Shown piece by piece: positions 17,412 to 25,912 of a DNA stretch of 39,301 nucleotides. Every line of letters starts with the position of its first letter. The first letter of the stretch is position 1. A program made the position numbers and the translations under genes. Origin of the DNA: Hymenobacter rubripertinctus (GTDB taxonomy: Bacteria; Bacteroidota; Bacteroidia; Cytophagales; Hymenobacteraceae); contig NZ_QYCN01000005.1 of NCBI RefSeq assembly GCF_003583925.1, positions 69,562 through 108,862 of the forward strand. Reading direction: 5' to 3'. The notes beneath the pieces were generated by a model, which worked only from the letters and a program-made list of their open reading frames with translations, was not told the origin of the DNA and did not search any database.

Positions 17412-17900
17412 CTACTTCGCGTCGCCGGGGTGCAGGTGCTCATACAATAGCTGCGCGGCTGCCGCCAGCAGGGGCTGGTCGCTGGTGCGCTCCTGGCAGC
17501 GCTGCAAATCGTAGTGGCACAGCGTCCCGAAAGCCCGGCCCTGCCCGTCACGGATAAGCGCGCCGCAGTAGGAAATAACCGGCGTTTCGATGCCCCGCGC
17601 CTGCGGGTCCACGGCGGCGTCCAGAATCTGCACCGGCGCTTCGGTGTGGCCCACCAGCGAGCAGTACGTGGCGGCCATGGGCGCGTCGGAGCCCTGCCGC
17701 ACGTCGGCCACCTTTCGGTCAAAGAGCACCTCGCTGCGCAGGATGTCCCCATCGAAACGCCACACGCCCGTGTAGCGGTGGGGCGTGCGGTAATTCAGGT
17801 AGCCCAGGGCCGCATGCACCCCCTGCTGGTGCAGCAACGCGGTAAACTCGGCTATTTCCGCCTGTATGCTGCTTCCTTGGTTCCGGGTAATTGCGTCCAT
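17412..17900 (-). CDS. GAF-like sensor domain protein
   Basis: This protein has about 162 residues starting at ATG 17900 or 17903. Residues 35-160 read like a single GAF domain: RYTGVWRFDGDILRSEVLFD, APMAATYCSLV, VISYCGALIRDGQGRAFGTLCHYD. The last segment is the typical GAF strand pair before the final helix. There is no output domain, so it would sense a small molecule or redox state and act through a partner. A second GAF protein lies upstream on the same strand (18069-18782). A 9-bp hairpin (17914-17939) lies just before its start. The ligand is unknown. Confidence 0.7.
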   Translation of the reverse strand: MDAITRNQGSSIQAEIAEFTALLHQQGVHAALGYLNYRTPHRYTGVWRFDGDILRSEVLFDRKVADVRQGSDAPMAATYCSLVGHTEAPVQILDAAVDPQARGIETPVISYCGALIRDGQGRAFGTLCHYDLQRCQERTSDQPLLAAAAQLLYEHLHPGDAK

Positions 17901-18023
17901 CATGGTAGGGGGAAGGCCCGGCGGCTGGCGGCCGGGCCTGGGGGCCGTTTCAGGCGTTATCAAACAATTTCACTCCGCAGCGAGGCCTTGCCTGCTGCCA
18001 CCCGGCCATCTGCCGGGCCATTT

Positions 18024-18055
18024 CCTGCGCCCCAAACCGCGTGGTTTGGCGCAGG
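18024..18055. terminator. Hairpin after the GAF gene
   Basis: CCTGCGCCCCAAACC (18024-18038) pairs with GGTTTGGCGCAGG (18043-18055) with a two-base bulge. It lies 14 nt beyond the minus-strand stop at 18069. No long U-run follows, so termination is possible but not certain. Confidence 0.5.
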
Positions 18056-18068
18056 TCCATTCGTTCTA

Positions 18069-18782
18069 CTAGCACCGGCGGGCATCCAGCACTTCTTGCA
18101 GGTCGTGCAGGCGGCCTTCCACCTGGGTCAGAAAGGCCGTCGGCACGGGCACCGCGCTGCCATTGCGGGCATTGAGGTAGCGCACCAGCGCATGGAGGGC
18201 CCCGATTTCTTCCTGCAACTCGCCGCTCAGGTGCGCCCATCGGGCCTCGCCACCCGCCGGGAGCGCCCGGCACTGGTGGCGCACGGCTAGCGTCTGGCTG
18301 ACCAGCCCCGCGAGCAGCTCCAGAATGCGCTGCTCATCGGGCGTAAAGGGGCGGGGCTCGTGGTTGACGAGGCACAGCGTGCCGAGCGGGTGCTGGTCGG
18401 GCAGCCGCAGCAGGGCCCCGGCGTAGAAGCGCACGTGGTTCTGCTCCGCCACCCGCAGCACCTCCGCCGGAATAGGGGGGTGTTGTTCCAGCAGCACATC
18501 GTGGTACACCACGGCCCGGCCCAGCGCAATAGCGGTGGAGCACAGCACCTCCGCGCGCGGCAGCTGGGTGTGGGCGGGCATGCCCACCGTGGCCGGATAA
18601 TGCACGTCGGTTTCCTCCACCACCGACAGCAGCGAGATGGGCACCTGGAACAGGCGCGCGGCCAACGCCACGAACTCCTCAAACACGGGCTCGGCCAGCG
18701 CGGCCAACACCTCGAAGGACCGCAGGGCCGCGAGCCGGGCAGCTTCGTCGTCGGGCAGGGGGGAAGGCGAATAGGTGGCCAT
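18069..18782 (-). CDS. GAF domain protein
   Basis: This 237-residue protein starts at ATG 18782; an upstream open stretch to 18899 is ignored because it has no domain. Residues 10-30 hold DEAARLAALRSFEVLA, the usual lead-in of Bacteroidota GAF proteins. The GAF domain spans about 30-175, with VPISLLSVVEETDVHYPATVG, STAIALGRAVVYHD, and FYAGALLRLPDQHPLGTLCLV followed by PFTPDEQRILELLAGLVSQTL. These are the signature strands and final helix. The C-terminal 50 residues form a helical tail that may dimerise. There is no catalytic output, so it is probably a sensor partner for the neighbouring kinases. Confidence 0.85.
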   Translation of the reverse strand: MATYSPSPLPDDEAARLAALRSFEVLAALAEPVFEEFVALAARLFQVPISLLSVVEETDVHYPATVGMPAHTQLPRAEVLCSTAIALGRAVVYHDVLLEQHPPIPAEVLRVAEQNHVRFYAGALLRLPDQHPLGTLCLVNHEPRPFTPDEQRILELLAGLVSQTLAVRHQCRALPAGGEARWAHLSGELQEEIGALHALVRYLNARNGSAVPVPTAFLTQVEGRLHDLQEVLDARRC

Positions 18783-18989
18783 ACGGGCAGAATAGGTGAA
18801 AGGCAGCAACGCACCCAAGATAGTCATCCGAAACTGCCCCCCGGTCCATTGCCTCCCAGCTGGCCCGCCTCGAATCCTGCTTCGGCCGCTACCGGCCACT
18901 CATGGCCCCGTGCCCGGCCCGGCTTCCGAAGCCCGGCCCCGCCCCCGCCCCAAGGTGCTCCGGATTAACCGAGACCGGCACCAGGGGCC

Positions 18990-20204
18990 TTATTCCAGGT
19001 CAATGAAAAAGGTCGTGCCCTCGTTCTCCTTGCTGTCGAGCCAGATTTTACCCTGGTGCATTTCCACAATTTGCTTGGTGATAAACAAGCCCAGGCCCGT
19101 GGTGGTGTCGCCGTACAGGCCCGGCCGTGCGGCCGAGGTGAACTTGTCGAACACGTGGGGCTGCAGCGCTGCCGGAATGCCCAGCCCGGTGTCGTGCACC
19201 ACGAGCCGGACGCGGCCTTTGAGCTGGCGCAGGCCCACCCGAATCTTCCCGCCGGCGGGCGTAAAGTTGAGGGCGTTGGAGAGCAGGTTGTCGAGGATGC
19301 GGCCGAACTTATCGGCGTGGATGTCGGCGTGAATGGGGGTTTTGGGCAGTTCTAGGCGCAGGTGGATGCCTTTTTCCTGCGCCGAGAGGCGGAACAGGGC
19401 CATGCGCTTTTCCAGGAAGGCCCCCAGGTTGGTGCGGTGTTTTTTGGAGCGGGTGGCCTCCAGCTGGCCCAGAAACAGCACGTCGCGCAGCAGCGCGTCG
19501 GCTTTTTCGCAGGCCTGCTCCACCAGGCCCAGCAGCTCTTCCACATCCTGCCGGGCCGGGGCCGGCTCGATGCTGCGCACCCCGGCGTGGCCCCGCAGCA
19601 TAGTCATTATCATCAGGATGTTGGCGATGGGCGCTTTGAGGTCATGGGCGGCCAGCTGCAGGATGGTTTCCTGCGTGTCGTAGAGGTGCTGGTTGGCCAG
19701 CTCCAGCCGCCTGCGGTCCGTAATGTCCTCCAGCGTGGTGTAGCCCAGCTCGCCCCCATCGTCGGGAAAGAGCACCGACGTGACCCGGCACCAGAACGAG
19801 GACTTGTCCGGGCGCACCAGGCAGGTTTCCAGCACGAAGCTCGGCTTCTTGTGGTTCCAGAGCTGCTCCTGCAATTGCTCCCAGTCCTTGACAAAGTCGG
19901 GGTGGGCAAAGTCGACGATTTTGCGCCCCACCACTTTCTTCGGGCTTTTCAGACCCAGCATCGTGGCCAGCGCCTGGTTGGCCTGGCGGATGCGCAGGTC
20001 CGGGTCAATGATTTTCTGGCCCATCGGCGAGTTCTCGAACACGGTCCGAAACCGGTCCTGGCTGCGCTGGTACCGCTCGTCCACCACTTTTTGCTCGTCG
20101 TCGGCCACCTTCTGCTCCCGCAGGCGGGTGTTCTTTTGCTGCAGGGACTTGACCTGCTTCTTTTCGGGGGTGGGCGAAGCGGGGGTTGACGCGGAGGAAG
20201 CCAT
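18990..20204 (-). CDS. PAS-domain sensor histidine kinase
   Basis: This 404-residue kinase starts at ATG 20204. Residues 15-55 form a basic coiled coil (KKQVKSLQQKNTRLREQK). The PAS domain (about 55-170) has MGQKIIDPDLRIRQANQALATMLGL and a PAC-like end, EDITDRRRLE. The HisKA domain carries the phosphorylated histidine in AAHDLKAPIANILM. The ATPase domain shows N box DNLLSNALNFTP, G1 VHDTGLGIP and G2 TGLGLFITKQIVEMH. No membrane segment is present, so it is a cytosolic sensor. It stands alone without an adjacent receiver in its operon; the receivers at 20590 and 21027 are separate units. Confidence 0.92.
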   Translation of the reverse strand: MASSASTPASPTPEKKQVKSLQQKNTRLREQKVADDEQKVVDERYQRSQDRFRTVFENSPMGQKIIDPDLRIRQANQALATMLGLKSPKKVVGRKIVDFAHPDFVKDWEQLQEQLWNHKKPSFVLETCLVRPDKSSFWCRVTSVLFPDDGGELGYTTLEDITDRRRLELANQHLYDTQETILQLAAHDLKAPIANILMIMTMLRGHAGVRSIEPAPARQDVEELLGLVEQACEKADALLRDVLFLGQLEATRSKKHRTNLGAFLEKRMALFRLSAQEKGIHLRLELPKTPIHADIHADKFGRILDNLLSNALNFTPAGGKIRVGLRQLKGRVRLVVHDTGLGIPAALQPHVFDKFTSAARPGLYGDTTTGLGLFITKQIVEMHQGKIWLDSKENEGTTFFIDLE

Positions 20205-20589
20205 AAAACGAAAGGGATAGCGAAGGAAAAGAGCCGGCCCGCGCCGCCAGGGGAGGGGGCAGCAGTGGCGTCCAGCTCCAGTATACGCCAAACGCCGCGC
20301 CCGCGCCCATGCAGCTGGTGGAAAGATGCCCCTCCCTGCCATCGCCGGCTCCCTCACCAAGTTCCTCACTCGCGACAACCGCACTCCACTTCTTCCAGCA
20401 CACTTCGGCCACTCCGCCCCGGCCAGCCAGCTACTTTGGCCGCAACCGCCACTTCTTTTCCGGGCAGCCCGGGCGGCCCGTGTAAAGTCCGCCCGGGCTG
20501 TCTTCGCCCCCTCAGCGGCCCAGGAAAAGGACTTTCCCCTGGCCCCGGCCGTTCATGGGGGCTGCTCAGAATTCGGAGAACAGGGCACG
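20205..20589. other. Gap between kinase and receiver genes
   Basis: There is no supported gene. The notable element is a 12-bp perfect hairpin (20465-20476 with 20489-20500, 12-nt loop), placed after the minus-strand receiver stop at 20590. It may end that operon, although no U-run follows. Confidence 0.6.
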
Positions 20590-21015
20590 TTAAGGAATTG
20601 CCACCGCGAAGTAATTGTGCAGCAAAGAATTGACTGCTTCTGCCGTCAGGGGCTTGGTCAGCATCGCCGTGACGGGCAGGTGCTGGGCCTCCACCAGGTC
20701 GGGGGCGAGGGGCAACGCGCTGAGCAGGACCACCACGAACGCCTGCGGCAAAGCCGGGTGTAGCCGGGTAAAGGCGTGCAGGAACTCGAAGCCGTTGCGT
20801 AGCGGCAGGTTGAAGTCCAGCAGAATCAGGGTGGGGCATTCGGCCGTTTCGGGGTGGGCGCAGCGGGCGTTGAGCACGGCCAGCGCGTCGTCGGCATTGC
20901 TGGCCACCAGCACCTCTTGGCTCACCTGCATCCGCTGCAACAGGCGCTGGTTGTAGTAATTGGTGGCCGCGTCGTCATCCACGAGCAGCACGGTAGGGCG
21001 TTGGTATTGCGGCAT
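20590..21015 (-). CDS. Single-domain response regulator (receiver)
   Basis: This 141-residue stand-alone receiver starts at ATG 21015. Residues 8-14 (VLLVDDD) hold the acidic pocket. The phosphoacceptor Asp is in LILLDFNLP, a serine in VVVLLSAL is the switch residue, and the conserved lysine is in LTKPL. It shares the signature DDDxxTNxxNQRLL with the receivers at 22816 and 37767, marking a distinct subfamily. It lacks an output domain, so it should relay phosphate or bind a partner protein, as in Rcp1/CheY-type receivers. It follows the receiver at 21027 by 11 nt in the same operon. Confidence 0.9.
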   Translation of the reverse strand: MPQYQRPTVLLVDDDAATNYYNQRLLQRMQVSQEVLVASNADDALAVLNARCAHPETAECPTLILLDFNLPLRNGFEFLHAFTRLHPALPQAFVVVLLSALPLAPDLVEAQHLPVTAMLTKPLTAEAVNSLLHNYFAVAIP

Positions 21016-21026
21016 GGGCGAAGCGG

Positions 21027-21431
21027 TCAGGCGGGCCGCGTTTCCTGTAGCCGGGCCTGCATCGCCCGAATTTCCATCCTGTCCAGCGGTTTGTGCAGCA
21101 CGCCCGCCACCAAAGGGTACTGCCGGGCGCGGGCCGCGTCGGTAGGAGCCAGCGAGGAGGTCAGGACGTAGACCACGCACCGACCCAGCAGGTGCGCTTC
21201 CAGGGGTTTAAGGGCGTCCAACACGTCCCAGCCGTCGAGCAGGGGCATGTTCAGGTCCAGCAGCACGACGTCGGGCAGCGCGTCAGCAGGACCCAGCTGC
21301 CGGAAAAAGGCCACGGCTTCCACCGGGGAGACGAAGGAGGTAACCACGTCGGTGGGCTGCCCTTCGCGGCGCAGCAGCCGGGTCGTCAAAAAGATGCCTG
21401 TTGGGTCGTCGTCGATAAGGAGCGTATCCAT
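21027..21431 (-). CDS. Single-domain response regulator (receiver)
   Basis: This 134-residue receiver starts at ATG 21431, only 4 nt after the kinase stop at 21436, so the pair is co-transcribed. The acidic pocket is in LLIDDDPTG, the phosphoacceptor Asp in VVLLDLNMP, the Thr/Ser switch in VYVLTSS and the lysine in LHKPL. It lacks the TNxxNQRLL signature of the other three receivers and has TTRLLRRE instead, so it belongs to a separate branch. No output domain is present. It probably receives phosphate from the adjacent kinase. Confidence 0.9.
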   Translation of the reverse strand: MDTLLIDDDPTGIFLTTRLLRREGQPTDVVTSFVSPVEAVAFFRQLGPADALPDVVLLDLNMPLLDGWDVLDALKPLEAHLLGRCVVYVLTSSLAPTDAARARQYPLVAGVLHKPLDRMEIRAMQARLQETRPA

Positions 21432-21435
21432 CCGC

Positions 21436-22509
21436 TTAAAGTATAACAATTGTGAAACGAGTGCCCTCACCCACCCGGCTATGGACCGAAATGTGCCCGC
21501 CCATACTCTCGACGTGGGTTTTGATTAAGTACAGGCCCAGCCCGCGACCGGGGCGGTGCGGATGGAACCGCTTGTAGAGCTTGAATACGTCGTCGCCCGC
21601 CTGCTCCTGGTCAAAGCCCGAGCCGTTGTCGGCGACCGTCATCCGCGTTTCCTGCCCCTCCCCGCCCGTCGCCGTCACGGTAACTTCCAGGGGCCGCTCG
21701 TCGGCGCGGTACTGGAGCGCATTGGAGAGCAGGTTGAAAAAGATGCTGTAGAGGTAGGCCCGGTTGGCCCGCACCGACAGGCCGGCGGGAATGGCCACCC
21801 GCATGGTGCCCCCGCACTGGTCCAACGCTTCCTGCAGGTTCTGCACTACTTGCTGCACCACTTCGGCCAGGGGCACGGCCTCGGCTTCGGCCAGGCTTTT
21901 CTGGTCCCGAATGGCGAGAATGGTGTTCATGTCGCGCAGCACCCGGTCGAGCTGGTGCAGGCTGGTCAGCAGGTGGGTGCGCGTCTCTTCAAAGTACGTA
22001 GAGCCTGGTTCTTCCGTGCCCAGCAGGTCGGCCAGGCCCAGGGCGCTGGCCAGCGGGGCGCGCAGGTTGTGCGACACGATGTAGGTGAACTGTTGCAGGT
22101 CCTGGTTTTGGGCCACTACTTCCTGCTGCGCCAGCACCTTTTCGGTGATGTCGCGGGCAACCATGTGAACCCCGACCACGGCGCCGTTTTCCCACAGCGG
22201 CACCTTCATCACGTCCCAGTGCCGGGGTGCGGATTGGCCCTGGGCGGCGTACATGTCGAAGCGCACGGTTTTGCCGGTGAAGGCTTCCTGCAGCTTTTCC
22301 GCGAACAGGGGCTGCACCGCCGGGGGCAAAAAATCGTTGTAGGAGTGGTCCACTACCCGGTCCTTGGGTTCGGCCACCAGGGCGAGAAAGGCCGGGTTGG
22401 CGTCCAGAATCGTGGCCTTTTCGTTCTGGTAGAGAATCAGTTCGGGAGTGTTGTCGAACAGGGACCGGAACCGGACCTCACACGTGGCAATGGGCGGGGT
22501 GGCTTTCAT
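21436..22509 (-). CDS. PAS-domain sensor histidine kinase
   Basis: This 357-residue cytosolic kinase starts at ATG 22509. The PAS domain (about residues 12-130) has SLFDNTPELILYQNEKATI and ends with VHMVARDITEKVLAQQ. A short linker leads to HisKA with the histidine in YIVSHNLRAPLASALGLADL. The ATPase domain carries N box FFNLLSNALQYR, G1 VADNGSGFD and G2 RGLGLYLIKTHVESMGG. It is the first gene of a three-gene operon kinase-receiver-receiver (gaps of 4 and 11 nt), which would suit one kinase feeding two receivers. The signal is not indicated. Confidence 0.93.
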   Translation of the reverse strand: MKATPPIATCEVRFRSLFDNTPELILYQNEKATILDANPAFLALVAEPKDRVVDHSYNDFLPPAVQPLFAEKLQEAFTGKTVRFDMYAAQGQSAPRHWDVMKVPLWENGAVVGVHMVARDITEKVLAQQEVVAQNQDLQQFTYIVSHNLRAPLASALGLADLLGTEEPGSTYFEETRTHLLTSLHQLDRVLRDMNTILAIRDQKSLAEAEAVPLAEVVQQVVQNLQEALDQCGGTMRVAIPAGLSVRANRAYLYSIFFNLLSNALQYRADERPLEVTVTATGGEGQETRMTVADNGSGFDQEQAGDDVFKLYKRFHPHRPGRGLGLYLIKTHVESMGGHISVHSRVGEGTRFTIVIL

Positions 22510-22815
22510 AGGCTTGGCGAAGCAGGAGTAGGAGCGGGCCAAGCGGAGCACCCGCTACCCTTCCAAAGCGCATACGAGCCACCGAAAGTCAGGGGTGAAA
22601 TAGCCCTGTTTTTCAGGGGCCTGTTCCATGGCAATGCCCGGCAACCCGTCAAACTACCCGGCGGCGCCATCGGGCGCGAAAGCCGCCAACAGCAAGGGGC
22701 CGCCTTTTTCATGAAGCTGGCTTAGTAAGGCGCCCGGCACTACTTTTGTACGCCTGGGGTTTAACTACAACCAGCCCCGTCCAGTCCCGGCTTTGCCGCC
22801 GCCCTGCTCTCTACT
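22510..22815. promoter_or_regulatory. Divergent region between kinase operon and receiver gene
   Basis: TACTTTTG at 22741-22748 matches the Bacteroidota -7 box for the rightward receiver (start 22816). A clear -33 TTG at the right spacing is not present, so the promoter is tentative. No gene is supported in this 306-base gap. Confidence 0.45.
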
Positions 22816-23238
22816 ATGATAAAACTTTCCAGCGTACTACTCGTCGACGACGACCAGCTCACCAACGACCTCAACCAACGTTTGCTGCAAGAGCTGGGCG
22901 TCGCCGACCAGTACCTGTCGGCCAACGATGGCGAGCAGGCCTTTGCCGCCCTCGAGGAGTTGGCTTTGGAGGCCAACCCCACCAGCCCGGTCCTGGTGTT
23001 GCTCGACGTGAAAATGCCCGGCATGGACGGCATGGCGTTCGTGGAAGCCTACCAGCGCCTGCCCCCGGCTCAACAGCAGGCCGTGGTCATTGTGATGCAC
23101 ACGGCGTACATGAGCTCGCACGACCTGGGCCGCATCGAGTCCCTGCCCATCGCCGGCCTGGTCAGCAAGCCGCTCACCAAAGAAAAGCTCGACACCATCC
23201 TTAAGCTCCACTTCCAGCGCCGATTTCCGCTAACGTAG
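22816..23238 (+). CDS. Single-domain response regulator (receiver)
   Basis: This 140-residue receiver has the subfamily signature VDDDQLTNDLNQRLLQEL at residues 10-27. The acidic pocket is VLLVDDD, the phosphoacceptor Asp is in LVLLDVKMPG, the switch Thr is in MHTAYM and the lysine in VSKPLTKE. It stands alone and diverges from the kinase operon. Its similarity to the receivers at 20590 and 37767 suggests duplication and dispersal. No output domain is present; its likely role is a phosphate sink or an allosteric partner of the many kinases here. Confidence 0.92.
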   Translation: MIKLSSVLLVDDDQLTNDLNQRLLQELGVADQYLSANDGEQAFAALEELALEANPTSPVLVLLDVKMPGMDGMAFVEAYQRLPPAQQQAVVIVMHTAYMSSHDLGRIESLPIAGLVSKPLTKEKLDTILKLHFQRRFPLT

Positions 23239-23783
23239 GGACGCACCAACCCATTGGCAACCCGTAGGCAAAACGAGCGGACCATTGGGCCCGCTCGCTT
23301 CGTTTCCACCCTGGCCTTCAACATGCAGCGGGCCCTTTAAATCCCGGCCAGCCGCCGGCTACTCCTCCGCAGCAAGGGCACCCGCGTACCGGCCGCCTTT
23401 ATCAGCCGCACGAACCTGGAAAGCTGCCGCCCCGACTACGGCACCGCCCCATCGGCCAGCAGCAACGCCCACGTCCAGCGCCGGGGTGGAGGGGCGGTTA
23501 TGCTCCGATTCCCCCCCGCGCTTGTCGGTAACGATAAGTCCCGGTCAGATACACCCCGGCGCGTACTGCTCCTGCTGGCGCTCCTCCCTGCCCCATATCC
23601 GCATTCTGTTACGCCCTCGTCACCGCCCTGGCCTGCTGGTTAAGGGTAGGCGTAACGGACTTGATGCAGCCCCCGCACCACGCCGTAGCGCCTGCCCGGG
23701 CCCCGGACCAGCCCGACTGCCTGCCGCGCATGAGCCAACGAGCGGCGCTGTCACTTTCGCTTGCCGTTTTTTCTCCCTTCCGG
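23239..23783. other. Gap with a degenerate paralogous segment
   Basis: A hairpin (23274-23280 with 23291-23297) lies 36 nt past the receiver stop and may terminate it. Bases 23330-23490 are a decayed copy of the broken ORF at 17182-17394, recognisable on the minus strand as LLADGAVP, stop, FVRLIKAAGTRVPLLRR. The rest shows no supported gene. Confidence 0.55.
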
Positions 23784-24716
23784 CTATTGTGCGCCTCCTT
23801 TTCCCCTTTGCGGAAATTCGGGCGATAGGCTTTCGGCCCTTACTCCCCCGGCCGACAAATCAGGGTACTGCGGCGGCCTGGCGGAAGTGGGCGGTTGGTC
23901 GGGGTGCCGATAAAACCGCTGAAACAAAGCCGTGGCCAGGCACATGGCCGCCGTGGGGGCCAGCAAATACACCCACAGCGCCGTGTAGTCGCCAGCCACC
24001 ACTGCGGCCGAAAGGGTGCGGAATGGGTTGAGGCTCATGCCCGAAAGCGGCGCTTCGACGATAATGTAGACCATCAGCAGGCCCCCCACCAGCCAGCCGG
24101 TAACTGGTTGCAGCCGGGCCGAATGCAGCGCCAGCAGCAGCAGCCACATCAGCCCGAAGGAGATGACAAATTCGGCCGCAAACGCCACCGCCGGCCCGCC
24201 CGGTCCTGGTTTGGTGGTGATAAAATGGACGCTCATATGGGCGTAGTAGTCCCCCAGTACCAGGCCCAGGCCCAGGGCTGCCGTGACGGAACCTACGGCC
24301 TGCGCCACCACGTACCAGCAGGCATCGGGCCACTTCATGTGGCCCAGCTGCCAGAAAGCCAGCGTCACGGACGGATTCAGGTGCGCGCCCGACTTTTTAC
24401 CCCAGGGGTTATAGACTAAGGCTACGATAACCAGGCCCATGCCCATTCCCAGTGGGATGCGGCGCCCCAGTTTGCCCGCTCCCTGCGCTACCAGCCACTG
24501 GTGCAACGGCGAATTGGGATGTTCCAGGACTATGGTCAGCAAACTGGCTCCGATAATGAAAAGGGCCAGCCCGCCGGCTTCGGCCAGGTAGTGCGGCCAG
24601 TTGCGGCGCAGGGCCGCGTACAGCTCGGAGAACAGGGACAGCGGTGCGGGCCCCTTCGGCAAAGGGAGGGCCGGGCCCTTACCTAAGGTGCCCGTATATG
24701 GGGAAGGCTGTAACAT
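23784..24716 (-). CDS. Aquaporin/MIP-family channel
   Basis: This 310-residue protein (ATG 24716 chosen; open frame to 24797) has six membrane segments between about residues 45 and 280. It has the two half-helix motifs of the MIP family in altered form: NPS in GAHLNPSVTL and NPF in GMSLNPFRTL instead of NPA twice. The arginine after the second motif, part of the selectivity filter, is present. The N-terminal 40 and C-terminal 35 residues are extra, proline-rich tails. The family transports water or small neutral solutes such as glycerol. The replaced alanines may alter the selectivity. The gene is not in an obvious operon. Confidence 0.85.
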   Translation of the reverse strand: MLQPSPYTGTLGKGPALPLPKGPAPLSLFSELYAALRRNWPHYLAEAGGLALFIIGASLLTIVLEHPNSPLHQWLVAQGAGKLGRRIPLGMGMGLVIVALVYNPWGKKSGAHLNPSVTLAFWQLGHMKWPDACWYVVAQAVGSVTAALGLGLVLGDYYAHMSVHFITTKPGPGGPAVAFAAEFVISFGLMWLLLLALHSARLQPVTGWLVGGLLMVYIIVEAPLSGMSLNPFRTLSAAVVAGDYTALWVYLLAPTAAMCLATALFQRFYRHPDQPPTSARPPQYPDLSAGGVRAESLSPEFPQRGKGGAQ

Positions 24717-24863
24717 AAGGCTGAGCTGTGCGGCTGATAGTAGTACCAAATCGTCCCGCTTGAAGGGAGGACCCGGGTGAGACCAACGCCGTAACACTGC
24801 CGCTGGCGGGGTGGTTAGGGCTGGGGCGCGGCCACTCTGCCGGTAGCGGCCCCCTGGAACCAG

Positions 24864-25217
24864 CTAACCAGGCAGGCGTATAGCAGCGGCGGCCAGCTTG
24901 CTCAGCAGCAAAGCCGCCATGGGCTCGCCTTCGGGCAGGCCCTGCTGCCGCCACAGCTCCGCGCCGTCGCGCAGCAGCACAAAGGCCGGCACGCCCTGGC
25001 CATCGAAGGCGTGGACCACGGCGGGGTGGGTGCCGGCGTCCACTTTCAGCACGTGAATAGCGGTGCCGAGCTCGCGCTGCAAATTTTTTAGCATCAGATT
25101 GGTGGCCGTGCGGACGAGCAGACTTTCCTGCTTGGTGCCGGGGCCCACGGTGGGTAGCATCACGAGCAGCATGGCCGGGTGGGTGGGTAAGATCGGGAGA
25201 ATATCGGTGGAAAACAT
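24864..25217 (-). CDS. Thioredoxin-fold protein without CXXC
   Basis: This 117-residue protein keeps the thioredoxin ending: VLKVDAGTHPAVVHAFDGQGVPAFVLLRDG, with the cis-proline in GVPAF and the following strand pair. The usual WCxxC segment is replaced by PTVGPGTKQESLL, so it cannot carry out disulfide exchange. No signal peptide is evident. Such proteins act as scaffolds or binding modules. It is close to the channel gene on the same strand but separated by about 150 nt. Confidence 0.75.
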   Translation of the reverse strand: MFSTDILPILPTHPAMLLVMLPTVGPGTKQESLLVRTATNLMLKNLQRELGTAIHVLKVDAGTHPAVVHAFDGQGVPAFVLLRDGAELWRQQGLPEGEPMAALLLSKLAAAAIRLPG

Positions 25218-25413
25218 GGGCCGGGGGAAAAGTAAGCAGCACCGTGCCGGGTCGGAAGCAAGGCAGGATAAGTAGCCATAAAGTTAGCGGAAGCCCCCGC
25301 CGGCCCGTATGACGCCTATCAGGAGGCCGGAATGACGTTTGTCAAGTCCGGTAGCGTATTGCCCGCGTGTGCCTGCTGCTCCTCCAGGGCCCGGCCCTTA
25401 CTACCCCACCCCT

Positions 25414-25818
25414 ATGATACCGATGACCACCGTTTCCGAAGTGCTGAATAACCTGAAAAAAGAAGGCTATACCGCCGACTTCAACCTCCACGACAGCTGC
25501 CTGGTCTGCTACGGCAATGCCCTGCAGATTTCCCCGAGCGAGTTTCTGGTCGATAAGCACTACCGCTTCGAAGGCATGTCGGACCCTGGCGACGCGGCCG
25601 TGGTGTACGCCATTTCCTCGGCCCGGCACGGCGTGAAAGGCACGCTGGTGGATGGCTACGGCATTTCCAGCGTAGCCCTGAGTTCGGAGATGGTCCAGGC
25701 CCTGCGCGAAAACCCGGCCTTCTCCGCTTCCCACGAGGAGACCCCCGTGAAAGCCCCAGCCCCAGACCCAGTCGAGAAATCGAATGAGGCCACCCCGCAA
25801 CGCCCGGCCGGTGCCTGA
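25414..25818 (+). CDS. Small conserved protein of the family labelled 'phosphoribosylpyrophosphate synthetase'
   Basis: This 134-residue protein starts at ATG 25414 (or 25423). Residues 5-98 match a well-known Bacteroidota family: TVSEVLNNLKKEGYTADFNL, EFLVDKHYRFEGMSDPGDAAVVYAIS, GVKGTLVDGYGISSVALSSEM. Databases often name it phosphoribosylpyrophosphate synthetase, but it is far too short for that enzyme and lacks its PRPP-binding loop. The true function is unknown. The last 35 residues are an extra low-complexity P/A/E tail. No operon partner. Confidence 0.85.
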   Translation: MIPMTTVSEVLNNLKKEGYTADFNLHDSCLVCYGNALQISPSEFLVDKHYRFEGMSDPGDAAVVYAISSARHGVKGTLVDGYGISSVALSSEMVQALRENPAFSASHEETPVKAPAPDPVEKSNEATPQRPAGA

Positions 25819-25912
25819 ACCCGGGAGCGGCTTTAGCTACGTCAACTCAAATGCGTTAGCCTCATTCCCGGTTGTGGGAGTAGCTTGCCTGGCTTAACCC
25901 GCTCCCCCATCC

